Positions 35,642 through 44,966 of a stretch of DNA of 64,000 bases are shown piece after piece. The DNA lies in the NCBI RefSeq assembly GCF_039538365.1, contig NZ_BAABCA010000004.1, positions 496,001 through 560,000 of the forward strand, read 5' to 3'. The notes beneath the pieces are model-generated. The model was not told the origin of the DNA, searched no databases, and saw only the letters and a program-made list of their open reading frames with translations. This DNA comes from Postechiella marina. Its GTDB lineage: Bacteria > Bacteroidota > Bacteroidia > Flavobacteriales > Flavobacteriaceae. The position numbers and the translations under genes were made by a program. Positions within the stretch are counted from its first letter, which is position 1, and the number at the start of each line of letters is the position of its first letter.

Positions 35642-38341
35642 TTATCTACTTAAATAAAAGTTTCCTTGAATAGGTTCTGTTTTTCGGTCTTTAGGATCGA
35701 AAACATAAAAATAAACACCCGATGGCAAGACTTTACCCAAAGTTAAAGACACATTAGACTCGCCTTTAAACAAGCTTGTATTTTTATTTCCTTTAAAAAC
35801 TAATGTGCCATAACGGTTATATATATTAATTTCGAAATTAGGAAAGGTTACTGGTAAATTACATAAATCGAACACATCGTTTTCGCCATCGTTATTAACC
35901 GAAACTCCATCTTTTAAACAGGTGTCGCAGTCTGGATGATTTACAGTAAGTAAACTAACCGTTATGGCTACACGAGAAGATTCGCAACCGTTAGCATCTA
36001 CAGCAGACACAAAGTAATCTTTGTCATCAATTAATACCGTGCTAAATGGCAATACTGTTGTAGTGCTTTCATCTTCATACCAATTAAAACTTACACCATT
36101 ACTTGCTGTTAAATTTGATACTGTAGCACCATCGCTTGCACAGAATATTTGATTTGAAGCCAATGGCGGATTAACCTCTTCTACAGTTATTGAAATTTGA
36201 GAAGTTGCCAAATTACAAGAGGCATTGCCTTGAATTTCGTACTGAAAATTATAAGTTCCTGCGGATAACTGAGAAACATCTAGATTATTACCTGATAATA
36301 GATTTGTATTGTCTGAATCTATAAAAACACCTCCTGAATCTGCATTTGAGTCGAGATAATTGGTTAAATCTATTTGTAAATCAGACTTACAAACCGAAGC
36401 AAGCATATCGCTACCAGGATTAGGACTTTGAAATAAAGTAACTATTATTGAAGCTTGATTGCCAACACATAAACTATTATCGGGTACAGTGTATGTGTAT
36501 TGCCCTTCATCAAAAGTAGAAGGATCGAAAATAACATTATAATCTGTTGTTGCATAACCATTTGGCCCAGACCAAGTTCCTGTTGTATTTGGGTTACCGG
36601 TTAGCACATCAAATAAATTAAAAGAAGTATTGTTTGTACATACATCAATATTAGATCCTACTCCAGATTGATAAGCCTCATAAACTGTAAACGACAAACT
36701 TGCCCTATCGAAACACCCGTTTGGTGATGTTGTAGAATACAAAAAATCGAATGTTTGCTGGTTGTTTATTTCTGGTAGTGTTATTGGGTTAGTTATCACT
36801 TTTCCTGTTGTACCGTCAACCCAACTACCACGTGTTCCTTTATATATCGGGTTATCTATACCGTTGGCAGTTAACAAGGTAAACAAATCTAATGGGCCAG
36901 TAATAGCTGTATCTGTTTCGCAAAACTCTAAGCCTAAAGTATCTTCTCCTGCATATAACGTCGCGTTTAAATTTACCGTTACAAGTGTAGAACGCGATAA
37001 ACAAGTAGATGTCCCTCCGTCTGGGCAACTATTACAAGAAGCAGACACATTGTATCTAAACACATATTCTCCAGCATCTGCTCTAGTAACATTTGTAATA
37101 TCCATTAGGTGCGGACTTGTTATCGATCTTAAATCTGATGGACCAGAAACAAAACTCCAACTTACGCAAGTATCATTTTCAGGATAATTATATACAATTC
37201 CATTCTCTGTAGTAAAAGTTATTTCATCATAAAGATTTATTGTGTTGGGTTGGTTTCCATCCAAACAGATATCCAAAGGTGTTTCTTGCTCAAAAGGTTT
37301 AATAGTTTCGTAAAATCTAAATATAATTTCTGATTCCTTATCTGGACAGTCTGTTAATGTCGATCTAGCTTCAACTGTATACTTATACTTAAACTCCGCA
37401 CAGCCATATTTAGGGTTGTTGGCCTTAAGATAATCAAAAACTTCTTTTAAATTAATGGTTGAATCTAATGGGTTTGATATTTGACCTGTAGCATCTCCAG
37501 AAGTAGACCATGTGCCCTCTTCATCTTCATTTACTAAAAACCTATCGTCTCTTAAGTTAATATCTACATCCCATAAACCTGATAAAACATCGCTTTCGCA
37601 AATATCGAATGTAGATGCCTCTCCCGATAGGACATCTCGTATAACCTCTACCTTAAACCTTGATACTTTAGAACCACTACAAGGTGTAATACCAGATACG
37701 GTGTATGTAAATTCGAAAACATCAAACTCTATTAAATCGCCAAAAGGTACATATGGAATTTCGGCATCAAACTTTCCGTCTGGAGTTAAACCTTTAAAAT
37801 TAGAATCGTCGCCTAAATTACCAATATACTGCCAAACACCATTTTTATGAGGCGAAGGTTGAGATTCGAAAACCTGAAACAAATCAAAATCCTTTAAAAT
37901 AGCTTGACATACCGTTATATTTGCATCGTTGGCACCTGCGGGAGGAAGCGGATTACCTTCAAACGGACCTAAAACAACATCTAATTCAATTCTAACATTA
38001 TTGGCACAAGAACTGCTGGGGTCTATTAATTGAAAACGATAAGTATCTATACTTTCTGATGCGTCTTTTAAATCCCACAAAAACAAATTACCAGTGGCGT
38101 CATCTATAGCAAACCTATATTTTGGGTCGAACCAAGCACCATCAGACGGAGAAATTGGTACTACTCCTGGTATGGCATTATATTGGTCGTATAGATTAAT
38201 TATTCCATCAGGAGTTCCGTCAAGATCTCCATCTATAGTTGTCATATCACAAATAGAAATGGTTTCGCTAACATTACATTGGGCTTTTATTTTAACAAAA
38301 GAGCATATAAAAACTAAAAGTAGCAGGTAAAAATTTTTCAA
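35642..38341 (-). CDS. Large secreted protein with type B type IX sorting domain
   Basis: The 899-residue protein opens with a signal peptide (MKNFYLLLLVFICSFVKIKAQ) from a TTG start at 38341; no ATG is closer. The middle contains several Cys-containing Ig-like/SprB-like modules (e.g. VCQAILKDFDLF, SLCVGNQASIIVTLFQSPNPG). The last about 80 residues match the CHU_C/gliding-associated sorting domain: GVSVNNDGENDVFDL, INIYNRYGTLVFKG and LPSGVYFYVF. It should be exported by type IX secretion and anchored at the surface. It is the first gene of a three-gene operon with SprF/PorP and an OmpA-like protein. Confidence 0.9.
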   Translation of the reverse strand: MKNFYLLLLVFICSFVKIKAQCNVSETISICDMTTIDGDLDGTPDGIINLYDQYNAIPGVVPISPSDGAWFDPKYRFAIDDATGNLFLWDLKDASESIDTYRFQLIDPSSSCANNVRIELDVVLGPFEGNPLPPAGANDANITVCQAILKDFDLFQVFESQPSPHKNGVWQYIGNLGDDSNFKGLTPDGKFDAEIPYVPFGDLIEFDVFEFTYTVSGITPCSGSKVSRFKVEVIRDVLSGEASTFDICESDVLSGLWDVDINLRDDRFLVNEDEEGTWSTSGDATGQISNPLDSTINLKEVFDYLKANNPKYGCAEFKYKYTVEARSTLTDCPDKESEIIFRFYETIKPFEQETPLDICLDGNQPNTINLYDEITFTTENGIVYNYPENDTCVSWSFVSGPSDLRSITSPHLMDITNVTRADAGEYVFRYNVSASCNSCPDGGTSTCLSRSTLVTVNLNATLYAGEDTLGLEFCETDTAITGPLDLFTLLTANGIDNPIYKGTRGSWVDGTTGKVITNPITLPEINNQQTFDFLYSTTSPNGCFDRASLSFTVYEAYQSGVGSNIDVCTNNTSFNLFDVLTGNPNTTGTWSGPNGYATTDYNVIFDPSTFDEGQYTYTVPDNSLCVGNQASIIVTLFQSPNPGSDMLASVCKSDLQIDLTNYLDSNADSGGVFIDSDNTNLLSGNNLDVSQLSAGTYNFQYEIQGNASCNLATSQISITVEEVNPPLASNQIFCASDGATVSNLTASNGVSFNWYEDESTTTVLPFSTVLIDDKDYFVSAVDANGCESSRVAITVSLLTVNHPDCDTCLKDGVSVNNDGENDVFDLCNLPVTFPNFEINIYNRYGTLVFKGNKNTSLFKGESNVSLTLGKVLPSGVYFYVFDPKDRKTEPIQGNFYLSR

Positions 38342-38492
38342 AAGGCAGGTTGGTTTAATTTTAAAATAAATATACGTTTTACTTATTTATTTATATAAAA
38401 AAACCTACTACTTTTTCAATAATATAAGGATATACACCTTTAACTTTATTAAAAATGTTGTATCTACAATTTAATTTATGCCACGCTACAAA

Positions 38493-39176
38493 TTATGGTG
38501 TCGAATTTGAAACCTGAAGCATTTTACCATTATAATATGCATTACCATTTAAAGAAAAATCAAAAATATATTGTGCCATCTCCAAAGCTGTTGTAGGCGC
38601 TACATAACCAGGAAAAGCTTCTTCTAACATTTCTGTTTGCACAGCTCCTAATGCTAGTACATTAAAACTGGGCCCAGATTCTTTATACTCTTCTGCTAGT
38701 AATTCTGTTAAGGTAATTACAGCTCCTTTGCTAGAACTATAAGCTGCTAAACCTGGAAACTTCATGCTACCTTGTACGCCTCCCATAGAGCTTACTGTAA
38801 CGACATGACTTCTTTTTTTTGTAAACGGAATTATTTTTCTTGTTAATTCTGCTACTCCAAAAACATTGGTTTTATATATCGCTTCAAAATCGCTCATAGA
38901 TATATCTGCAAAAGGCTTATTTAAAAGCGCACCTGCATTATTAATTAAAACATCTACATGTTCCCAATCACTATCTATAAAATCAACAACTTTTTGATAA
39001 GCATTGGCATCATTTAAATCAAAAGAAAAGGTTGTTACATTTTGTAAATTAAGGGCTTTAACTGGTTTTTCGTTACGTGAGAGTGCCAAAACCTGATGTC
39101 CTGCTGCTGCAAACAGCTTTACCATTTCGAACCCAATACCTCTACTTGTTCCTGTTATAATTATATTTTTACTCAT
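38493..39176 (-). CDS. Short-chain dehydrogenase/reductase
   Basis: The 227-residue protein has the SDR cofactor motif TGTSRGIG (about 7-14), NNAG (about 79-82), catalytic Ser in VVTVSSMGG and YSSSK with active Tyr and Lys. It is a classical SDR using NAD(P); the substrate is unknown. It starts 2 bases after the M28 peptidase gene upstream, so they are co-transcribed. No pathway partner is visible. Confidence 0.88.
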   Translation of the reverse strand: MSKNIIITGTSRGIGFEMVKLFAAAGHQVLALSRNEKPVKALNLQNVTTFSFDLNDANAYQKVVDFIDSDWEHVDVLINNAGALLNKPFADISMSDFEAIYKTNVFGVAELTRKIIPFTKKRSHVVTVSSMGGVQGSMKFPGLAAYSSSKGAVITLTELLAEEYKESGPSFNVLALGAVQTEMLEEAFPGYVAPTTALEMAQYIFDFSLNGNAYYNGKMLQVSNSTP

Positions 39177-39178
39177 CT

Positions 39179-40204
39179 TTATTTATTCATTTTTATCTCC
39201 CTAGTAGGCGAATTAACCATGCCTTCTATAGCTGGAATCATTTTATTTATAAAGTTAGTCATGTGTGTAAAGTCCATTTTATCTGCCTCGTCATCAACAT
39301 GATGGTAATAATCAAAATTTGTAAAATCGAAAGTAGAGATGGCTTGTGCAGGAACTTTAAATTCTTTGTAAAACGGATAATTATCTGACCTTTCAAACAA
39401 GTTATATGCTTTAGCTTGAGCTAAAAAACCAATAAAGTCTTCATTTACATAGTCGTTTAACTTACTTGCCATATTCGACTTTTGGTAACCTGTAATATAT
39501 GCTGCAATTTCTTTTTTTGCCCTAGGTACACCTATCATTTCAAAATTAATCATGGTATACAAATTTAACCCTTCTATTTTTAACCTTTTGGCTAAATGTT
39601 CAGATCCCTTTAAGCCCATTTCTTCTGCTGCATATAGTGTAAATAAAATACTCCTTTTATTGTTTTTAAATTTCGAAAAATGTTTTGCCCATTCTAAAAC
39701 TGCTACTGTTCCAGAGGCATCGTCGTTTGCTCCATTTGCTATAGCATCTCCGTTAACAGCCTTTGTATAGCCTATATGGTCGTAGTGGGCACCAAGAATT
39801 ACAAATTCATTTTTTAATTTAGCATCGTTACCTTCTATATATCCTACAACATTATAACCATCTATTTTTTTTATTTTAAAGGAGTCTCTGTAAGTTTTAA
39901 AATATGGTTTAATACCATGGTTTTTAAAAACACCTTCTATAAAAACAGCTGCTTTTTCGATACCTTTACTACCCGTATTTCGACCTTCTAACTCGTCTGA
40001 AGCTAAATATTCTAAACTAGATTTCACCTCCGTTATTTCTATATAATTCTTAGCTGTTGCTGTATTATTAAAAATAGACTCGCTCTCTTTGTTTTCTGCT
40101 TTTCGCTCTATCTTTCTTATTGATTGCGGATTAGTTTCTATAATATTAGCTCCTCCACAACTAAAAATTAACACCGTAAGACATAAACTAAATACTTTTT
40201 TCAT
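39179..40204 (-). CDS. Exported M28-family metallopeptidase
   Basis: The 341-residue product has a lipoprotein-type signal (LTVLIFSCGG, cysteine 16). It carries M28 zinc-site motifs: VILGAHYDHIGY with His and Asp, NGANDDASGTVAVLEWA with Asp, YAAEEMGLKGS with the catalytic and metal Glu, and a C-terminal YYHHVDDEADKMD. It is likely a periplasmic or outer-membrane aminopeptidase that trims peptides. Just upstream lies a hairpin that ends the pdhC transcript. Confidence 0.9.
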   Translation of the reverse strand: MKKVFSLCLTVLIFSCGGANIIETNPQSIRKIERKAENKESESIFNNTATAKNYIEITEVKSSLEYLASDELEGRNTGSKGIEKAAVFIEGVFKNHGIKPYFKTYRDSFKIKKIDGYNVVGYIEGNDAKLKNEFVILGAHYDHIGYTKAVNGDAIANGANDDASGTVAVLEWAKHFSKFKNNKRSILFTLYAAEEMGLKGSEHLAKRLKIEGLNLYTMINFEMIGVPRAKKEIAAYITGYQKSNMASKLNDYVNEDFIGFLAQAKAYNLFERSDNYPFYKEFKVPAQAISTFDFTNFDYYHHVDDEADKMDFTHMTNFINKMIPAIEGMVNSPTREIKMNK

Positions 40205-40230
40205 GAATTAATTCTTTAAGTTTTAAAGAT

Positions 40231-40268
40231 AAAAAAAACCTGCTTCAAACTAATGAAACAGGTTTTAT
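40231..40268 (-). terminator. Terminator after pdhC
   Basis: AAAACCTG and CAGGTTTT with inner TTCA/TGAA form a stem with one mismatch; on the minus strand a T-run follows (the A run at 40231-40238). A second small hairpin CTGC-TTTA-GCAG at 40281-40292 precedes it. It lies between pdhC and the M28 peptidase. Confidence 0.72.
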
Positions 40269-40300
40269 ATTATGATTTTTCTGCTTTAGCAGGTTTTTAT

Positions 40301-41929
40301 TTAAGCTATCATGGTAACTGGGTTTTCAATATATCCTTTTAATGTTTGAAGGAATTGAGCTCCCGTTGCTCCATCTATTGTTCTATGATCGCAAGCTAAA
40401 GATAATTTCATAGTGTTTCCAACTACAATTTTTCCATCTTTAACAACTGGTTTTTCAACAATATTACCTACAGAAAGAATTGCAGAATTTGGCTGATTAA
40501 TAATAGATGTAAAAGTATCTATACCAAACATACCTAAGTTAGAAACCGTAAAAGTACTTCCTTCCATGTCTGAAGGTGTTAATTTTTTATTTCTAGCTTT
40601 TCCTGCAAGTTCTTTAACCTCTGCACCAATTTGTGGTAAAGATTGCTCGTTTGCAAACTTAACAACTGGCACAACCAAACCATCTGGTACAGCTACAGCA
40701 ACACCAATATGCACGTGGTTATTTAATCGCATTTTATCTGCAAACCATTGTGAGTTTACTTGAGGATGAGCTTTTAATGCTAAAGCACAAGCCTTTACAA
40801 CCATATCGTTATAAGATATTTTTGTATCTGGAATAGAGTTAAATTGTTTACGGAAAGATATTGCGTTTTCCATATCAAACTCCACATTTAAGTAATAATG
40901 TGGTGCAGAAAATTTAGAATTAGTTAATGCCTTAGCAATAGCTTTACGCATTTGTGAGTTTGGCACTTCTTCAAAATCTTCTTGACCTGTTGGCACATAT
41001 TTACCAACTGCAGATCCTGCTGTTGCAGGTTCGTAATTTTCGATATCTCGTTTTATAATACGACCATTTTCGCCAGAACCTTGTATTTTAACAAGATTAA
41101 TACCTTTGTCTTCTGCTAATTTCTTAGCTAAAGGCGACACAAAAACTCTACCATTCTCTGTAACAGGTGTTGGCTTAGGTGCACTAGCCTTTGTTGCTGT
41201 TACTTTTGTTGGTGCTGCTTTTGGCGCTTCCTTTTTAACTTCTACTTTTGGCGTTTCTGTTTTTTCTACAGATCCTGCAACTTTAAAATTACTAGCTACC
41301 GCAGATACATCTGTTCCCGCAGGGCCAATTATTGCTAAAAGAGCATCTACTTTTGCAGAGTCTCCTTCGTTTAATCCTACATATAATAAAGTTCCAGATT
41401 GGAATGATTCAAATTCCATTGTAGCCTTATCTGTTTCTATTTCTGCTAAAATATCACCTTCTTCAACAGTGTCGCCAACTTGTTTTAACCAAGTAGCTAC
41501 TGTTCCTTCTTCCATAGTATCACTTAAACGTGGCATAGTTACAACTATAACACCCTCTGGTAATTCTTGAGCAGCATCTGGTGCTTCCTCTTTTGTTTCT
41601 TCTCCTGCTGGTGCTGAAGCTTCTTCTTTTGTTTCTTCTGAAGCATTATTAGCTTCTCCTCCTCCATTTAATAAAGCAGATATATCTTCTCCTTCGTCTC
41701 CAATAATTGCTAAAAGTTCGTCCACTTTTGTAGTTTCACCTTCTTGCACTCCAATATGAAGTAAAGTCCCTTCGTTAAAAGACTCAAATTCCATAGTGGC
41801 TTTATCAGTTTCTATTTCTGCTAAAATATCGCCTTCTTCAATTTTGTCGCCTACTTGTTTTAACCAAGCTGCAACAGTTCCTTCTTCCATTGTGTCGCTT
41901 AAACGCGGCATATTTACTACTATAGCCAT
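40301..41929 (-). CDS. pdhC: Pyruvate dehydrogenase E2, dihydrolipoamide acetyltransferase
   Basis: E2 is the acetyltransferase core of the pyruvate dehydrogenase complex. The 542-residue protein has two lipoyl domains, each with the lipoylation motif IETDKATMEFES (about 40-51 and 165-176), Ala/Glu/Pro linkers, a peripheral-subunit-binding domain (VSPLAKKLAEDKGINLVKIQG to NGRIIKRDIENY), and the C-terminal catalytic domain with CDHRTIDGATGAQFL. It follows pdhA by 3 bases. E1 beta is not adjacent, as is usual when it is encoded separately. Confidence 0.95.
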   Translation of the reverse strand: MAIVVNMPRLSDTMEEGTVAAWLKQVGDKIEEGDILAEIETDKATMEFESFNEGTLLHIGVQEGETTKVDELLAIIGDEGEDISALLNGGGEANNASEETKEEASAPAGEETKEEAPDAAQELPEGVIVVTMPRLSDTMEEGTVATWLKQVGDTVEEGDILAEIETDKATMEFESFQSGTLLYVGLNEGDSAKVDALLAIIGPAGTDVSAVASNFKVAGSVEKTETPKVEVKKEAPKAAPTKVTATKASAPKPTPVTENGRVFVSPLAKKLAEDKGINLVKIQGSGENGRIIKRDIENYEPATAGSAVGKYVPTGQEDFEEVPNSQMRKAIAKALTNSKFSAPHYYLNVEFDMENAISFRKQFNSIPDTKISYNDMVVKACALALKAHPQVNSQWFADKMRLNNHVHIGVAVAVPDGLVVPVVKFANEQSLPQIGAEVKELAGKARNKKLTPSDMEGSTFTVSNLGMFGIDTFTSIINQPNSAILSVGNIVEKPVVKDGKIVVGNTMKLSLACDHRTIDGATGAQFLQTLKGYIENPVTMIA

Positions 41930-41932
41930 AGC

Positions 41933-42931
41933 TTATATTTTATGTTGTATGAATGGGAAATCTTCTTGTTCGTAAACCATATCGTAAAGTTGTTGCTTTT
42001 CTGGGTATGGCGATTCGTCTGCAAACTTTTCGCACTCTGCAACTCTTTCTTTTACACGTTTATCAATAACTTTTATATCATCTTCTGTAGCATATTTCTT
42101 CTCAAGAATAACATCTTTTACTTGTGTAATAGGATCTATTTTCTTGTATTCTTCTACTTCAGCTTTAGTTCTATAGTGCTGAGCATCACTCATAGAGTGC
42201 CCTCTATAACGGTACGTTTTTAACTCTAAAAATGTTGGACCTCCACCTTTTCTTGCTCTTTGAATAGCTTCATCAAAAGCTTCTGCAACTTTTATAGGGT
42301 TCATTCCATCTACAGGGCCACAAGGCATATCGTAACCTAAACCTAATTTCCAGATTTCTGTATGGTTAGCTGTTCTTTCTACAGATGTTCCCATGGCATA
42401 CCCATTGTTTTCACAAACAAAAACAACTGGTAAATTCCATAGCATTGCTAAGTTAAATGTTTCGTGTAACGATCCCTGACGTGCAGCTCCATCACCAAAA
42501 CAACATAAAGTAACACCATCTACATCGTGATATTTATCGCCAAAAGCGATACCTGCACCTAAAGGAATTTGACCTCCTACAATACCATGACCTCCATAAA
42601 AACGGTGTTCTTTTGAGAAAATGTGCATAGATCCTCCCATACCTTTGGAAGTACCTGTTGCTTTACCAAATAACTCTGCCATAACACGCTTAGGATCTAC
42701 TCCCATACCAATAGGTTGCACGTGGTTTCTGTATGCGGTAATCATTTTATCTTTAGTCAAATCCATAGCATGCAAAGCTCCTGCTAATACAGCCTCTTGA
42801 CCATTGTATAAATGAAGAAATCCTCTAACTTTTTGTTGAATGTATACGGCAGCTAGTTTGTCTTCAAACTTTCTCCAGAATAACATGTCTTCGTACCATT
42901 TGAGGTAAACCTCTTTTGTGATTTTTTGCAT
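41933..42931 (-). CDS. pdhA: Pyruvate dehydrogenase E1 alpha subunit
   Basis: E1 alpha binds thiamine diphosphate and decarboxylates pyruvate together with E1 beta. The start chosen is the ATG at 42931 (MQKITKEVYLKW, 332 residues); an in-frame TTG at 42940 adds three residues. The TPP-binding block is GDGAARQGSLHETFNLAMLWNLPVVFVCENN, and the regulatory-loop region YRYRGHSMSDAQHYRTK is also clear. It has a near-ideal promoter at 42964-42992 and is followed directly by pdhC. Confidence 0.95.
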   Translation of the reverse strand: MQKITKEVYLKWYEDMLFWRKFEDKLAAVYIQQKVRGFLHLYNGQEAVLAGALHAMDLTKDKMITAYRNHVQPIGMGVDPKRVMAELFGKATGTSKGMGGSMHIFSKEHRFYGGHGIVGGQIPLGAGIAFGDKYHDVDGVTLCCFGDGAARQGSLHETFNLAMLWNLPVVFVCENNGYAMGTSVERTANHTEIWKLGLGYDMPCGPVDGMNPIKVAEAFDEAIQRARKGGGPTFLELKTYRYRGHSMSDAQHYRTKAEVEEYKKIDPITQVKDVILEKKYATEDDIKVIDKRVKERVAECEKFADESPYPEKQQLYDMVYEQEDFPFIQHKI

Positions 42932-42963
42932 CGATTCCAATTATGTTTTTATTATGCGGAATA

Positions 42964-42992
42964 CAAAAGTAACACATTGTGAGTTATTGCAA
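42964..42992 (-). promoter_or_regulatory. Promoter of pdhA-pdhC
   Basis: The minus strand reads TTG (42990-42992), an 18-base spacer and TACTTTTG (42964-42971), a full match to the phylum consensus. The start codon is 33 bases downstream. Confidence 0.82.
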
Positions 42993-43066
42993 AAACCCTA
43001 TTGGATTAAAGTATAAAAAAAATGAAAAAAACGTGATTTTGCGAGACTTTTAAATAATATTCATTT

Positions 43067-43094
43067 TTTTGAAAAAATATTGCTTTTTTCAAAA
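43067..43094 (-). terminator. AT-rich hairpin after cdd
   Basis: TTTTGAAAAAA and TTTTTTCAAAA (43067-43077 and 43084-43094) form a perfect 11-base stem with a 6-base loop, directly after the cdd stop codon. Only one GC pair is present, so it may be weak as a terminator. Confidence 0.45.
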
Positions 43095-43095
43095 T

Positions 43096-43578
43096 TTAAA
43101 GAGCCGATTTATCAAAAACTAAAGGTAATAAATTGGCTAAGGAGTTCGATTTTACAACTTTACCTACTTCTCCCATAAAAAAGATCTCTATGGGCAAGTC
43201 TTGTTTTACTTCGTATTCTGCTATAGATTGCCTGCATGCCCCACATGGCGGAATAGGCTCTGTTGTTTGCGACTTTGTAGATCCTGCTATAATGGCCATT
43301 TTTAAAATTTTAGCTTTAGGATATTTTGCTCCTGAATAATATATTGCTGTACGTTCTGCACATAAACCTGATGGATACGATGCGTTTTCTTGATTACTTC
43401 CTGTTATTACTTCTCCGTTATCTAAAAGTAATGCTGCTCCTACATTAAATTTTGAATATGGTGCATAAGCATTATCTCTAGCCTCGCTAGCCTTATGCAT
43501 TAAAGAAATAACATCTTTATCTAATTCATTTAAATTATCGTAAACGTATAATGTCGATTCTATTTTAAGTTCTTTCAT
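43096..43578 (-). CDS. cdd: Cytidine deaminase
   Basis: Cytidine deaminase converts (deoxy)cytidine to (deoxy)uridine in pyrimidine salvage. The 160-residue protein has the catalytic zinc motif CAERTAIY and PPCGACRQ with its zinc cysteines, and the substrate-binding segment APYSKFNVGAALLLDNGEVITGSNQENASY. Its size is that of the short tetrameric form. It is a single-gene unit between pdhA and porV. Confidence 0.95.
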   Translation of the reverse strand: MKELKIESTLYVYDNLNELDKDVISLMHKASEARDNAYAPYSKFNVGAALLLDNGEVITGSNQENASYPSGLCAERTAIYYSGAKYPKAKILKMAIIAGSTKSQTTEPIPPCGACRQSIAEYEVKQDLPIEIFFMGEVGKVVKSNSLANLLPLVFDKSAL

Positions 43579-43623
43579 GTTTTAAATGTAAAATATTCAG
43601 TAATACAATTACTATTTTAAACG

Positions 43624-43656
43624 AAAAAAACTATTGATCTATGAACAATAGTTTTT
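43624..43656 (-). terminator. Terminator of porV
   Basis: AAAAACTATTG and CAATAGTTTTT (43626-43636 and 43646-43656) form a perfect 11-base stem with a 9-base loop, followed on the minus strand by a T-run. It lies 23 bases after the porV stop. Confidence 0.75.
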
Positions 43657-43678
43657 CATATAATAAATTTAATACTGT

Positions 43679-44920
43679 TTAGTATTCGTTATATTCTCCT
43701 GCTCCTATGTTAAAGGTTAAAGAAAAACGCAAAGTATTTTCTAACGGACTTTGAACTTTTGATGCTGAAAATAAATACGATAAATCGATATTTATTACAT
43801 TGTATTTAAATCCTGCTCCCATTGCTAAAAATTTTCTTGCACCTTTTTCTTCTGCTTCATTAAAATACCCTGCTCTAAAAGCAAATGAATCTTGATATAA
43901 ATATTCGGCTCCTAAAGACCATGTAAATTCTTTTAACTCTTCGCTAAATCCTCCTGGCGCATCTCCAAACGACTGAAAAATACCAGATAAAAAGTTCACA
44001 TCTTGAGATTGGCCTCTGTATATTAGACCATTATTCCCTGTTTTTTCTCCTAGTTCATCTACATCCTCTTCGTATGTTCCGTTTCCGTTATTATCTGTAA
44101 AATTATATTCATCGCCATAAATTGGAGGGGTAGGTACTAAAAGCTTGGCTACCTCTGCGGTAACAGATACTTTATTATAATCATCAAAAATAAAATCGAA
44201 ACCTGCACCTAAACGCAAGTTTGTTGGTTGAAAATTCTCTTGACCACCTTCATCATATTTAAATTTTGGACCTAAATTTTGAATAGCAAAACCAGCTCTC
44301 CATCGTCCATTAAAATCGTTATATGCTTCTTCTTCTCCTTGGTAATACCCAGAAATATCTACCCCAAAAGTTTTTGCTGCTGCTGTATCTCCACTTCCAT
44401 CATCTAATTTTAAATCTGACACTAAATAACGCATGGCTACAGACATAGCGAATTGATCTGATAATCTTAAGGCATATGAAGCATCTAGTGTAAACTCGTT
44501 TGGTCTTTGTATTAAAGCTTCAGATATAGCATCGGCACGAAACTCTATATCTCCTAAAGAAAAATATTTTAAACTAACTGCAAAAGCACTACGATCGTCT
44601 AAACGATTAAAATAAGTTAAGTTTCCTAAAAATATATCGTTTACCAACTTGCTTAAATATGGTGTATAACTAACACCTATACCAGACTTAGTTTCTGAAA
44701 ACGCATACTTAGAAGGGTTCCATTGCTGAGAAAAAGCATCAACAGAAGTGGCAACTCCCATATCTCCCATAGACGCTGCTCTTGCATCTGGAGCTATTAA
44801 AACAAAAGGTATTCCTGTTGTTATCACTCTAGAGTCTACTGCTTGTGGTTGTATTGTTGTTTGAGCATTTAAATTAAAGGCAAAAATTAGTGCAATTAGT
44901 ATTGGTAGTCTAGTCTTCAT
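43679..44920 (-). CDS. porV: Type IX secretion outer-membrane protein PorV
   Basis: PorV (also called LptO) is a 14-strand outer-membrane barrel that shuttles cargo from the translocon to the PorU attachment complex. The 413-residue protein has a signal peptide (MKTRLPILIALIFAFNLNAQ) and the conserved start VITTGIPFVLIAPDARAASMGDMGVA, with SQQWNPSKYAF next and an aromatic barrel C-terminus (LRFSLTFNIG). It follows porU by 32 bases and has its own promoter overlapping the end of porU. In related genera porV is encoded next to porU as here. Confidence 0.94.
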   Translation of the reverse strand: MKTRLPILIALIFAFNLNAQTTIQPQAVDSRVITTGIPFVLIAPDARAASMGDMGVATSVDAFSQQWNPSKYAFSETKSGIGVSYTPYLSKLVNDIFLGNLTYFNRLDDRSAFAVSLKYFSLGDIEFRADAISEALIQRPNEFTLDASYALRLSDQFAMSVAMRYLVSDLKLDDGSGDTAAAKTFGVDISGYYQGEEEAYNDFNGRWRAGFAIQNLGPKFKYDEGGQENFQPTNLRLGAGFDFIFDDYNKVSVTAEVAKLLVPTPPIYGDEYNFTDNNGNGTYEEDVDELGEKTGNNGLIYRGQSQDVNFLSGIFQSFGDAPGGFSEELKEFTWSLGAEYLYQDSFAFRAGYFNEAEEKGARKFLAMGAGFKYNVINIDLSYLFSASKVQSPLENTLRFSLTFNIGAGEYNEY

Positions 44921-44937
44921 GTATCAAATTTATTAAG

Positions 44938-44966
44938 CAAATATAATTTTTTTTATAATATGACAA
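44938..44966 (-). promoter_or_regulatory. Promoter of porV, overlapping the 3' end of porU
   Basis: The minus strand reads TTG (44964-44966), an 18-base spacer and TATATTTG (44938-44945), a full phylum-consensus promoter. The -33 part lies in the last codons of porU (stop at 44953-44955), so porV can be expressed independently of porU. Confidence 0.75.

Noticed and set aside
40281..40292. Small hairpin CTGC-TTTA-GCAG between pdhC and the M28 gene
   Set aside because: Stem of four pairs; the larger hairpin at 40231-40268 explains termination.
41106..41570. 154-codon plus-strand frame within pdhC
   Set aside because: Antisense shadow of the repeated lipoyl-domain and linker sequence; low complexity.
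41300..41929. Direct repeat in the E2 gene
   Set aside because: It is the normal duplication of lipoyl domains, not a mobile or unstable repeat.
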